A stretch of 5,742 nt of DNA. Source: Acidobacteriota bacterium. GTDB lineage: Bacteria; Acidobacteriota; Vicinamibacteria; Vicinamibacterales; UBA8438. The DNA is taken from the NCBI GenBank assembly GCA_003533545.1, contig DQEK01000307.1, positions 485 through 6,226 on the forward strand, in the 5' to 3' direction. Positions 1 to 5,715 of the stretch are shown one piece after another (position 1 is the first letter of the stretch; every line of letters begins with the position of its first letter). Under the pieces are notes generated by a model, which did no database searches, was not told where the DNA came from, and saw nothing but the letters and a program-made list of their open reading frames with translations. A program made the position numbers and the translations under genes.

Positions 1-40
1 CTTTCCAAGCGTGCTCCTTCAACCGCTCGGACATCTCTCC
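1..40 (-). tRNA. tRNA-Ser(GGA), 5' half, cut by the window edge
   Basis: Read on the minus strand, the gene starts at 40 with the acceptor strand GGAGAGA (40-34). T8 and G9 follow, then a D-arm closed by TCC (31-29) and GGA (17-15). The anticodon stem begins CACGC (13-9), and the loop TTGGAAA (8-2) places anticodon GGA at 6-4, which reads serine UCC/UCU codons. The GAGCGGTTGAA D-loop is the usual form for bacterial serine tRNAs, which are class II with a long variable arm. The variable arm, T-arm and acceptor 3' strand lie outside the window. The gene is divergent from the SRP RNA and dnaX. The 5' half is diagnostic, but whether the whole gene is intact cannot be seen. Confidence 0.93.
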
Positions 41-52
41 GCAAATGGAGTG

Positions 53-79
53 CCTCTAGTCGGACCGGTGATGGATCAA
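53..79 (-). promoter_or_regulatory. candidate promoter of tRNA-Ser
   Basis: On the minus strand TTGATC (79-74) resembles a sigma70 -35 box. After a short 15-nt spacer, TAGAGG (58-53) could be a weak -10 box. The start point would fall about 6 nt upstream of the mature tRNA 5' end at 40, a normal leader for a tRNA gene. The spacer is shorter than ideal and the -10 match is weak, so this rests mainly on position and on the shared -35 sequence with the divergent SRP promoter. Confidence 0.35.
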
Positions 80-137
80 GCGACCCGATGGCAGTCTACC
101 ACGCGAATTTTCCCCCAGCGACTGGGTCCGGCAGCGC

Positions 138-166
138 TTGATCGGTCCCCAGACGGGCGATAGACT
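138..166 (+). promoter_or_regulatory. candidate sigma70 promoter of SRP RNA/dnaX operon
   Basis: TTGATC (138-143, 4/6 match to TTGACA) and TAGACT (161-166, 4/6 match to TATAAT) are separated by the ideal 17 nt. The predicted start is near 173, leaving about 38 nt to be trimmed before the SRP RNA body that pairing suggests starts near 211. The -35 element lies in GCTTGATC, which is also present in inverted orientation at 74-81. The remaining 41-210 sequence has no coding potential that I can support. It also holds a small perfect 5-bp hairpin, CCCAG-CGA-CTGGG, at 114-126. Confidence 0.45.
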
Positions 167-210
167 GGACATCTCCGGTCGGTCGTCGTTGCGTCGCGTG
201 GCCGCCATTC

Positions 211-346
211 GGTGACGGGTCACAGCGCGGCTCGGACCCTGTGCAATTTCAGCCTACGAACCGCGTCAGGGCCGGAAGGCAGCAGCGCTAAGTAGTCACT
301 GACATGTGCCGCAGGCTCTTCCGGGTCGCGGCTGGGACCCGCCACT
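211..346 (+). ncRNA. ffs: signal recognition particle RNA (small bacterial 4.5S type)
   Basis: This is the RNA scaffold of the signal recognition particle. It binds Ffh and targets ribosomes making membrane and secreted proteins to FtsY at the inner membrane. The diagnostic domain IV is visible: GTCAGG (265-270), GCC (271-273), a GGAA tetraloop (274-277), GGC (278-280), AGCAG (281-285), closed by GCG (263-265) with CGC (286-288). The flanks fold into one long interrupted rod. GGGTC (217-221) pairs with GACCC (336-340), GACCC (235-239) can pair with GGGTC (323-327), and the 221-236 arm is nearly complementary to 321-336. The ends are inferred from pairing and may be off by 10 nt or more. About 136 nt is somewhat longer than the 114-nt E. 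coli RNA. There is no Alu domain of the long Bacillus type. The gene lies directly upstream of dnaX, a common arrangement. No U-tract terminator follows, so cotranscription with dnaX and processing are plausible. Confidence 0.88.
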
Positions 347-396
347 TGGTTCCGTTGCGCTCCGGTAGACCTGGGTTACGGCATCACGGTCATCAC

Positions 397-2220
397 ATGT
401 CCTATCAAGTAATTGCCCGCAAATGGCGTCCACAGAAGTTCGATGATGTCCTGGGGCAGCGTGGGGTCACACAGACTTTGCGCAATGCCATCGCGCAGAA
501 TCGGCTCGCCCAGGCGTTCGTCTTTGCAGGACCCCGCGGGGTCGGCAAGACGACAACGGCGCGCATTCTGGCGCGGGCGCTCAACTGTGAGACCGGCCCA
601 ACCGCCGACCCCTGCGGCGAGTGTGATGCTTGCCTTGAAATCTCAGAAGGCCGTGACATTGATGTGCTTGAGATCGACGCTGCAACGCACACGGGCATCG
701 AAAATGTTCGTGAGGTGATTATTGACGGCTTGGCGATTGCGCCTGTGCGCGACCGCTACAAGGTGTTCATTATCGATGAGGTGCACCAGCTGTCCGGGCA
801 CGCGTTCAACGCTTTGCTCAAGTCGGTTGAGGAGCCGCCAGCCCATGTGGTCTTTGTTATGGCGACGACGCTGCTCGACAAGATTCCCGACACGATCCTC
901 TCCCGGTCTCAAGTCTTCGAATTTCGTAACATCGGTGTCGGTGCCATCGTCGAGCAGCTGCGGACCATCACAGCGGCAGAAGGGATCGCCATTGATGATG
1001 CCGGACTGAATCTGATTGCGCGAGTAGCCGATGGCAGCATGCGCGACGCGCAAAGTGCCCTCGACCAGGTCATCGCGTTTGCCGGCGAGTCTGTTGCCGC
1101 TGAAGAAGTGTCGGCGGTGCTAGGTTTGGTCGCGCGTGATGCGGTGTTCGATATTGCCGAGACGGTGGCTGATGAGGCCGCGCCTCGGGTATTCGAGTTG
1201 GCGGGACGGTTCGTCGAGGCCGGGTACGACCTGCGTTCAGTGTGTCGAGAGTTATCTCGACTGGTTCGCGATCTGTTAGTTTTGAAAGTGGACCCGGAGC
1301 GGCTCGCCGATCCGGAGATTGCGGCCGATGCAGAACGTGACCGGTTGCAGGCTCTAGCCGCGCGGTTCTCGCGAGAGGATCTCTTACGCGGATTCGATGT
1401 GTTGTCGAAGGCCGAGTTCGAAATTCGTGGCGCTTCACAGCCCCGTTACCATTTTGAGGTTGCTATGTTGCGGTGGATGCACCTACGTACGCTGGTGCCG
1501 CTCGCTGAACTGATGAATGGGATCGAGCGTCAGCCGGTGGCGACTGGGCAAACCAGACCGGCTCCGTCGTCATCGCGTGGTGCCGCTAGGAAGCAGGCGA
1601 AGCCGACTCGAACCCGTTCGGCGGCTGCTCCGGCAAAAACCACGACGGCCGCGGTCCTACCTGCTGACGCCACTGTGTCGTCTGTTTCGGGCGATCCGAA
1701 GGCTGCGTTTCTCGCCGAGATCAAGCGAACGAAAAAATTCTTCTACGGAACCATTGTGGCTCAAGCCAAGCAGATCGAGCTCAAGGACAGCGTGGTGGTT
1801 TTCACGTTTACCGAGGTACAGCAAACCCTTGCGGACCAGGTTGGGGCGAGTCGTTCCTGGCTCGAAGCGTTGGCTATGAAGGCAACAGGTCAGAAGATGA
1901 CCGTCACGGTGCACCAGGTGCCAGGATCGACGTCGGCGCCGGCGTCGGAATCGCCGGTGCCTCAGGCGGCCCTCGAACCGCCACCATCGTCCGCGCCACC
2001 GCCGACCGAGGCTCCACCCGACCTCGATCTGTCGTCGGTTGACCAGCTTGATGCCCCCGCGTCGAGACCGACGTCACCGGTGTCTAGCAAACCATTCTCC
2101 GAGAACCCGCTGTCCGAGGGCCGGAGCGCCGATTTGTTATCCCTGGCCATGGACGACCAGGCGGTGAAAGCAATGCTCGAGGTTCTACCTGCCGAAATCA
2201 AAGACGTCGAAGAGATATGA
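397..2220 (+). CDS. dnaX: DNA polymerase III subunit gamma/tau (clamp loader ATPase)
   Basis: DnaX is the ATPase core of the clamp-loader complex, which loads the beta sliding clamp on primed DNA; the full-length tau form also tethers polymerase and DnaB helicase. The product is 607 aa. It has Walker A GPRGVGKT (45-52), zinc-module cysteines C64, C73, C76 and C79, Walker B IIDEVH (125-130), sensor-1 ATT (156-158) and an arginine-finger segment ILSRS (167-171). The collar domain III follows to about 370. Then come a Ala/Pro/Thr-rich linker (about 371-435), a compact C-terminal domain (about 437-515), a second Pro/Ser-rich linker and a conserved-looking tail LEVLPAEIKDVEEI. The frame is open back to 304, but that extension overlaps the SRP RNA and looks non-native, whereas MSYQ at 397 is a normal DnaX N-terminus. 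No good Shine-Dalgarno precedes 397. The usual arginine-finger SRC motif reads SRS here. No AAAAAAG shift site is visible. Confidence 0.96.
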   Translation: MSYQVIARKWRPQKFDDVLGQRGVTQTLRNAIAQNRLAQAFVFAGPRGVGKTTTARILARALNCETGPTADPCGECDACLEISEGRDIDVLEIDAATHTGIENVREVIIDGLAIAPVRDRYKVFIIDEVHQLSGHAFNALLKSVEEPPAHVVFVMATTLLDKIPDTILSRSQVFEFRNIGVGAIVEQLRTITAAEGIAIDDAGLNLIARVADGSMRDAQSALDQVIAFAGESVAAEEVSAVLGLVARDAVFDIAETVADEAAPRVFELAGRFVEAGYDLRSVCRELSRLVRDLLVLKVDPERLADPEIAADAERDRLQALAARFSREDLLRGFDVLSKAEFEIRGASQPRYHFEVAMLRWMHLRTLVPLAELMNGIERQPVATGQTRPAPSSSRGAARKQAKPTRTRSAAAPAKTTTAAVLPADATVSSVSGDPKAAFLAEIKRTKKFFYGTIVAQAKQIELKDSVVVFTFTEVQQTLADQVGASRSWLEALAMKATGQKMTVTVHQVPGSTSAPASESPVPQAALEPPPSSAPPPTEAPPDLDLSSVDQLDAPASRPTSPVSSKPFSENPLSEGRSADLLSLAMDDQAVKAMLEVLPAEIKDVEEI

Positions 2221-2291
2221 AACAGAACATGCGTTCCCCCAGAGGTGGTTGCATCTTCGTGGGGTTGGTCGCCGGACTCGCCCGATCTGTT

Positions 2292-2297
2292 GAGGAT
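2292..2297 (+). promoter_or_regulatory. ribosome binding site of ybaB
   Basis: GAGGAT, beginning 11 bases before the ATG at 2303, is the clearest Shine-Dalgarno-like site in the plus-strand operon. It supports this start and independent ribosome entry after the 82-bp gap that follows dnaX. No convincing promoter or terminator is visible in that gap, so ybaB is probably cotranscribed with dnaX. Confidence 0.6.
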
Positions 2298-2302
2298 CCA
2301 TT

Positions 2303-2602
2303 ATGAACATCCAAAAGATGATGCAGCAAGCACAGCAGATGCAGGAGAACCTGCAGAAGCAGCTCAAGCAGACCAAGGTCGAAGCGACTGCTGGGGGTGG
2401 CATGGTGACGGTCGTCATGAACGGGGTCAAGGAGATCCAGAGCCTGACGATCGATCCCGAGGTAATTTCCCAGGATGATGTTGAAATGCTGCAGGATCTC
2501 ATCGTGGCCGCTATCGCGGACGCGCAACGGCGGGCCGATGAACTCGTGTCTCACGAGATGGGCGGCATGATGGGCGGTCTCAAGATACCCGGACTGACAT
2601 GA
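2303..2602 (+). CDS. ybaB: YbaB/EbfC family nucleoid-associated DNA-binding protein
   Basis: The 99-aa product is a small dimeric nucleoid-associated protein of the YbaB/EbfC family. Characterised homologues bind DNA and affect nucleoid organisation and expression, and the gene is almost always placed between dnaX and recR. It shows the family layout: an N-terminal amphipathic, Met/Gln-rich helix ([20 protein letters not shown]), a central beta region with [24 protein letters not shown] (about 31-54), and a C-terminal helix with [17 protein letters not shown]. It ends in a Gly/Met-rich tail, [12 protein letters not shown]. Length is typical. The ATG has a GAGG site 7 nt upstream. The TGA stop overlaps the recR start as ATGA (2599-2602), suggesting translational coupling. 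Its exact role in this organism cannot be read from sequence. Confidence 0.96.
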   Translation: MNIQKMMQQAQQMQENLQKQLKQTKVEATAGGGMVTVVMNGVKEIQSLTIDPEVISQDDVEMLQDLIVAAIADAQRRADELVSHEMGGMMGGLKIPGLT

Positions 2603-3195
2603 CGCAGATTGAGCCGCTAGTCCGGCTGACCGAAGAACTCCAGCGTTTGCCTGGAATCGGCGCGAAAAGCGCCCAGCGTCTGGCCTTTTACTTGCTGAAG
2701 CAGCCTCGCGAAGACGTAGACCGGCTCTGCGATGCGATGCGCGACGTGAAAGAACAGGTCACCTACTGTTCCGCCTGCGCAAACATCACCGACCGAGACC
2801 CCTGTTGTTACTGCACTGACGACAGCCGGGACAGAGGGACCATCTGTGTGGTCGAGGACCCGCACAACGTTGCTGCTATTGAGAAGACAGGAGACTTTAA
2901 GGGCACCTACCAAGTTTTGATGGGCGCGCTTTCACCCTTAAAGGGGGTCGGGCCGGACGACCTGAACATCCAGGCGCTGTTGCAGCGCGTTGCGGCGGAG
3001 GATGTGCTCGAGGTGATCCTGGCGACGAACCCGAATGTGGAGGGAGAGGCGACCGCGATCTATCTGGCCAAACTGCTAAAACCACTCGGGGTGCGGGTTA
3101 GTCGTATCGCGATGGGGCTGCCGGTCGGAAGCGACCTTGAGTACGCCGACGAGATCACCATGCTAAAAGCGATGGAGGGTCGTCGTGAAGTCTAG
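2599..3195 (+). CDS. recR: recombination mediator protein RecR
   Basis: RecR acts with RecO (and RecF) to load RecA on SSB-coated single-stranded gaps in recombinational repair; family members form a DNA-clamping ring. The 198-aa product has the usual length and all domains. An N-terminal helix-hairpin-helix is centred on [20 protein letters not shown] (14-33). A C4 zinc finger uses C57, C60, C69 and C72 in CSAC...PCCYC. A Toprim domain starts near 80 with ICVVEDP (82-88) and includes [18 protein letters not shown] (102-119). The C-terminal segment [20 protein letters not shown] closes the ring fold. C70 and C83 are extra cysteines that are probably not ligands. The ATG is embedded in the ybaB stop, with only a poor Shine-Dalgarno, which fits coupled translation. 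The TAG stop shares CTAG with the stop of the converging gene. Confidence 0.97.
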   Translation: MTQIEPLVRLTEELQRLPGIGAKSAQRLAFYLLKQPREDVDRLCDAMRDVKEQVTYCSACANITDRDPCCYCTDDSRDRGTICVVEDPHNVAAIEKTGDFKGTYQVLMGALSPLKGVGPDDLNIQALLQRVAAEDVLEVILATNPNVEGEATAIYLAKLLKPLGVRVSRIAMGLPVGSDLEYADEITMLKAMEGRREV

Positions 3196-3905
3196 AAATC
3201 ACCACTGAGGATTTCTTCCCGCATGACCCGTGCGGTCGCCGGTGCGCGACGTGCACCAGCTGCGGTCGCCAGTTCTGCACGAAGCCGGGTGAATCCGACC
3301 TCGTCGTCTACGTCATACCACTCATCAAGTTCCTCGACTCCTAGACCGCATAGGTTGGCAGCTGCAATGGTGTCCGCCCGCGTCCACTGGGTGCTCCAAC
3401 GGATGTTGGTGAATAGGTCAGGAACTTGGGTATGGTCCGGCGGTCGTCCCAGACCGATCAGGTAATAACCACCGTCGTCAGACGGGCCCAACACGACCCG
3501 GTTTGTTGTCCCGCGCAGCCGTTCCGTTGCGTCCGCAATCCGTTCGCACGGGAGGGTCGGGAGGTCTGATCCGATTGTCACGACCTGAGAGAACCCCTCC
3601 CGGAAAAGATCTTTAAACAGGTTCCATTCCCGGTCGCCGAGAGTTTCGCCACGCTGCGGCAACAGCTGTTTCGATGACACGCCGACGGCCTCGAATCCGG
3701 CGGTGCCGCCGTCGACGGTGTAGGCGACGCGCACAACTACGTTGGGTAGAGACCCGCAGGTCGCTATGACGTCGGTGAGAAACGCTGCGTAGAGACGGCG
3801 GCGTTGGGTTTCGTCTGGCACGATCTGCGCCAGACGGGTCTTGGGCGGTCGCGGCCCTTCCGGCGAGCGCGCCATCACGACGACGGCTGCACCTAGGTTC
3901 AACAT
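3192..3905 (-). CDS. DUF2064 / TIGR04282-like glycosyltransferase (GT-A fold, nucleotidyltransferase-like)
   Basis: The 237-aa product belongs to the DUF2064 group, annotated as glycosyltransferases (TIGR04282) and related in fold to MobA/CofC-type nucleotidyl- and glycosyltransferases. Visible motifs are the N-terminal strand [18 protein letters not shown] (8-25) with the basic KTR loop, [15 protein letters not shown] (83-97), the probable nucleotide/metal site IGSDLPTL (111-118), [14 protein letters not shown] (139-152), LFTNIRWST (164-172) and WYDVDD (196-201). Some family members are linked to arsenosugar synthesis, but nothing here supports that substrate. No signal peptide is seen, so it is probably cytosolic. 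Its ATG overlaps the stop of the upstream flippase-like gene as TGATG, so the two are probably cotranscribed and may act together on a lipid-linked substrate (inference). The C-terminal 40 residues are Ala/Arg-rich and less family-like. Confidence 0.88.
   Translation of the reverse strand: MLNLGAAVVVMARSPEGPRPPKTRLAQIVPDETQRRRLYAAFLTDVIATCGSLPNVVVRVAYTVDGGTAGFEAVGVSSKQLLPQRGETLGDREWNLFKDLFREGFSQVVTIGSDLPTLPCERIADATERLRGTTNRVVLGPSDDGGYYLIGLGRPPDHTQVPDLFTNIRWSTQWTRADTIAAANLCGLGVEELDEWYDVDDEVGFTRLRAELATAAGARRAPATARVMREEILSGDF
3194..3216 (+). terminator. weak hairpin at the recR/glycosyltransferase convergence
   Basis: AGAAATC (3194-3200) and GATTTCT (3210-3216) form a perfect 7-bp stem with a 9-nt loop, beginning within the recR stop codon. 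The stem is AT-rich and no proper U-tract follows on either strand. It is therefore at best a weak terminator or transcript-end stabiliser. It lies inside the last codons of the converging minus-strand gene and could arise by chance. Confidence 0.25.
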
Positions 3906-4963
3906 CAGGGCTGTTCGCGGCCGGTCACGTCCGCACGAGTGGTGACGGCGTCGGCTATGATCCGGTTAATTGACAGCCCACGGGCCAGCAAAAACGCCGC
4001 ACCTACCGCCATCCACACCAGCATTCGCGCTTTGCGTACGACCGCCAGGGTCACCCCGGTGGCGGTGCCGAAGGCTAGGAACTCGGCGAAGGTCCCGGTT
4101 CCTGCTTCATCGATGCCGAGCCGCATTGGCACCACCTTGAACACCACATTGATAAATCGGTTCGTCGACTCGAAGATGAACGCGTCCAGTAGTGTCGGGG
4201 TGTCGGTGCTAATGAGGGATAGGACGAGGTAGATTTCTAGGACCGCCAGGGCATGGAAACAGAGTTCCCAGCCGGCCACGCCCAGCAGCCGTCTTGGGTT
4301 CCTCGGATAAAGCGTGAAGACCCGATCTTCAAGCTGACGGACCCGTTCGGTCCATCGGAGGATGAACTCGGGGCCTACGTCGCCCGCGATGGCGCACAGC
4401 CGGCTCGCGACTCTCACGCGCCACCAGATGATTGCGTGGGCTACGCTGATCAGGGCGATTAAGCCGGCGACCAGTGAAACGCTTGCCAGCCACCACGTCT
4501 CGCTGGTGCGCTGTCGCAGCATCAGCGCCAAGGCGCCGCCCGCGATGACGAGCACGGCCGAGAGTGTGTAGAACAGGTTCTCCACGGCTAGCGCCGGGAG
4601 GGTTCGTGATACCGGCTCACTGTCGTTCACGAAGAGCGCCTTGGACGGCTCGCTGACTAGGATGCTCAGTGGCGTCAGGTTCCCTAGCATGTCACCGGCG
4701 GCCACTCCCCGAAACGCCTCTGCCGGCGAAAGTCGGTGCGGCCCAACGAGGCAACTTCGCCACGCCATGCCTCTAGCTGCGAACCGCAGTCCTGACACCG
4801 CGATGACCACTAGAAACGTCGATCCCAGACGTTGGATACCGGCAGCGACCTCACTGAGCCCGGCACGTTGTATGAAATACACGAATAACGAGAGGCCGAT
4901 TGTCGCCGACAAAACAGCCCAAGTCAGGCGCTTGCGTGAGACAGGAGTCGTGTTGCTGGTCAT
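3905..4963 (-). CDS. flippase-like polytopic membrane protein (lysylphosphatidylglycerol synthase TM / UPF0104 superfamily)
   Basis: This 352-aa integral membrane protein has about seven or eight hydrophobic segments, roughly 13-31, 49-68, 126-149, 157-180, 229-251, 262-279 (weaker), 297-316 and 318-336. Superfamily-type motifs are GDMLGNLTPL (90-99) followed by VSEPSKA (103-109), the WELCFHALAVLEIYL helix (232-246), and PMRLGIDEAGTG (279-290). The relatives are the MprF transmembrane domain, AglD-like and HpnL-type proteins, which are thought to move or modify lipids or lipid-linked sugars. There is no soluble lysyltransferase domain, so lysyl-PG synthesis is unlikely. The ATG at 4963 has no strong Shine-Dalgarno. 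The TGA shares one base with the ATG of the glycosyltransferase downstream, indicating an operon. The substrate is unknown. Confidence 0.85.
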   Translation of the reverse strand: MTSNTTPVSRKRLTWAVLSATIGLSLFVYFIQRAGLSEVAAGIQRLGSTFLVVIAVSGLRFAARGMAWRSCLVGPHRLSPAEAFRGVAAGDMLGNLTPLSILVSEPSKALFVNDSEPVSRTLPALAVENLFYTLSAVLVIAGGALALMLRQRTSETWWLASVSLVAGLIALISVAHAIIWWRVRVASRLCAIAGDVGPEFILRWTERVRQLEDRVFTLYPRNPRRLLGVAGWELCFHALAVLEIYLVLSLISTDTPTLLDAFIFESTNRFINVVFKVVPMRLGIDEAGTGTFAEFLAFGTATGVTLAVVRKARMLVWMAVGAAFLLARGLSINRIIADAVTTRADVTGREQP

Positions 4964-4973
4964 GAGCTCAATC

Positions 4974-5003
4974 TTGCGGCGATTCGGCGTCCCCCGACAT
5001 AAT
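4974..5003 (+). promoter_or_regulatory. candidate promoter of the DUF4203-like gene
   Basis: CATAAT (4998-5003) matches the -10 consensus at 5 of 6 bases. TTGCGG (4974-4979) gives a partial -35 at 18-nt spacing. The expected transcription start is about 7 nt past the -10, at 5010, which is the first base of an in-frame GTG. This placement suggests a leaderless message. The -35 is weak. Confidence 0.4.
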
Positions 5004-5028
5004 GCTCAAGTGGGCTTTACGCTGTCGC
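4999..5028 (-). promoter_or_regulatory. candidate promoter of the flippase-like/DUF2064 pair
   Basis: On the minus strand GCGACA (5028-5023, 4/6 match to TTGACA) and CATTAT (5004-4999, 4/6 match to TATAAT) are 18 nt apart. The start would be near 4992, leaving a leader of about 28 nt before the ATG at 4963. The -10 overlaps the -10 of the divergent promoter base for base. Both boxes are imperfect. Confidence 0.3.
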
Positions 5029-5627
5029 AGGTTCCAGCGGCGATTATTCTACTTGTCGCCGGTCTGCTCTCTTGTTTTCTAGGGTACAGGCTGTTTCGGG
5101 GGTTGTTGGCGCTTTACGGATTTGCCGGCGGCGCGTATCTCGTATCGTTGTTTGTCGATGGTTTGGAAACTTGGGTCGGTGTTACGGCCGTTATTGGCGG
5201 TGGCGTGGCTGGCGCGCTGTTGCTGCTGACTGTCTATCTGGCTGGGCTTGCGTTGTTGGGCGCATCTCTTGGCGCCATGGCGATCAGTCTGTTCTGGATG
5301 CCTGCGAGTGGTGACGCCGAAGTGTGGGTTGTGGTTGGTGCCTGCCTAGTTGGTGCCGTCAGCGCGGTGGTTTTGCAGCGTTACGTCATCATCGTGGGCA
5401 CGTCGTTCGGTGGAGCTTGGACCGCCGTTGTCGGGACGCTCGCCCTCAGTGGGGATGCTGAAGCGGTGGCAGTAGCCGGCGGCGATCTTTCGCAGATTTA
5501 CCCGGTGGCTCCTGCCAGTGGGCAGGTATCGTTCGCTGTCGGGTGGTTCGGTTTGGCGTTGGTCTCGGCGCTGGTCCAACTGAGAGCAACCAGCGCTTCT
5601 CGAAAACGCCCCAGCACCGATGATTGA
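5010..5627 (+). CDS. DUF4203 / TM198-like polytopic membrane protein
   Basis: From GTG 5010 the product is 205 aa and almost entirely hydrophobic, with about seven membrane segments near 8-24, 31-49, 55-73, 75-95, 105-122, 126-146 and 179-197. Its glycine-spaced pattern, including FLGYRLFRGLLALYGFAGGAYLV (23-45), GASLGAMAISLFW (84-96) and LQRYVIIVGTSFGGAWTAVVG (122-142), matches the DUF4203/TM198-like family. The molecular function of that family is unknown. The tail, SASRKRPSTDD, is charged and probably cytosolic. The frame is open far upstream, but that part is antisense to the flippase-like gene. An alternative ATG at 4962 has AGGAG too far away and adds a non-family-like MSSILRRFGVPRHNAQ. 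I prefer 5010 because it starts just before the first membrane helix and directly at the expected transcription start. Family assignment is from memory of the pattern. Confidence 0.75.
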   Translation: MGFTLSQVPAAIILLVAGLLSCFLGYRLFRGLLALYGFAGGAYLVSLFVDGLETWVGVTAVIGGGVAGALLLLTVYLAGLALLGASLGAMAISLFWMPASGDAEVWVVVGACLVGAVSAVVLQRYVIIVGTSFGGAWTAVVGTLALSGDAEAVAVAGGDLSQIYPVAPASGQVSFAVGWFGLALVSALVQLRATSASRKRPSTDD

Positions 5628-5653
5628 CCGCCGCTAGTCTGGTTCGCTAGTAT
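5624..5653 (+). promoter_or_regulatory. candidate promoter of the downstream tRNA
   Basis: TTGACC (5624-5629, 5/6 match to TTGACA) overlaps the stop codon of the DUF4203-like gene. It is followed after 18 nt by TAGTAT (5648-5653, 4/6 match to TATAAT). Transcription would start near 5660, about 55 nt before the tRNA. The GCTAGT sequence occurs twice (5633-5638 and 5646-5651), which makes the exact -10 ambiguous. Confidence 0.4.
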
Positions 5654-5687
5654 CAGCGTCTGGCCCGACGCTGACGGCACTTGTTTC
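5653..5687 (+). terminator. hairpin after the DUF4203-like gene, possible terminator
   Basis: TCAGCGTC (5653-5660) and GACGCTGA (5667-5674) form a perfect 8-bp stem with a 6-nt loop (TGGCCC). A T-rich run, TTGTTTCT, follows at 5681-5688, displaced by about 6 nt from the stem. It lies 26 nt past the stop codon, as expected for an intrinsic terminator. The displaced T-run and overlap with the candidate tRNA promoter lower confidence. It could instead form in the tRNA leader. Confidence 0.5.
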
Positions 5688-5715
5688 TCGCGTTGAGTCG
5701 CCCGGCTGCCGCTGT

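Noticed and set aside
304..396. N-terminal extension of the dnaX frame from ATG 304
   Set aside because: It overlaps the SRP RNA 3' arm, is Arg/Gly-rich with no DnaX similarity, and the standard MSYQVIARKWRP N-terminus starts at 397.
1070..1438. Minus-strand 122-aa open frame inside dnaX
   Set aside because: It is Arg/Pro/Thr-rich, has no recognisable domain and lies antisense to conserved DnaX sequence; it is a shadow of GC-biased codon use.
1732..1737. A6 run in dnaX as a programmed frameshift site producing a short gamma form
   Set aside because: The codons are AAA AAA TTC in frame, not the A-AAA-AAG type site. The run is shorter than known transcriptional slippage tracts. Both shifted frames stay open for long stretches (to 1879 and to about 2040), so no short gamma would result.
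2237..2264. CCCCA/TGGGG pairing between dnaX and ybaB as a terminator
   Set aside because: The stem is 5 bp with an 18-nt loop and no T-run, so it does not look like a terminator; cotranscription is more likely.
3223..3465. Plus-strand 80-aa open frame opposite the glycosyltransferase
   Set aside because: It is a low-complexity Ser/Arg/Ala sequence antisense to a gene with clear family motifs, and has no ribosome site or domain.
4641..4961. Upstream extension of the DUF4203-like frame from ATG 4641
   Set aside because: It is entirely antisense to the conserved flippase-like gene, is composed of non-hydrophobic Arg/Ser/Thr-rich sequence, and does not resemble the family.
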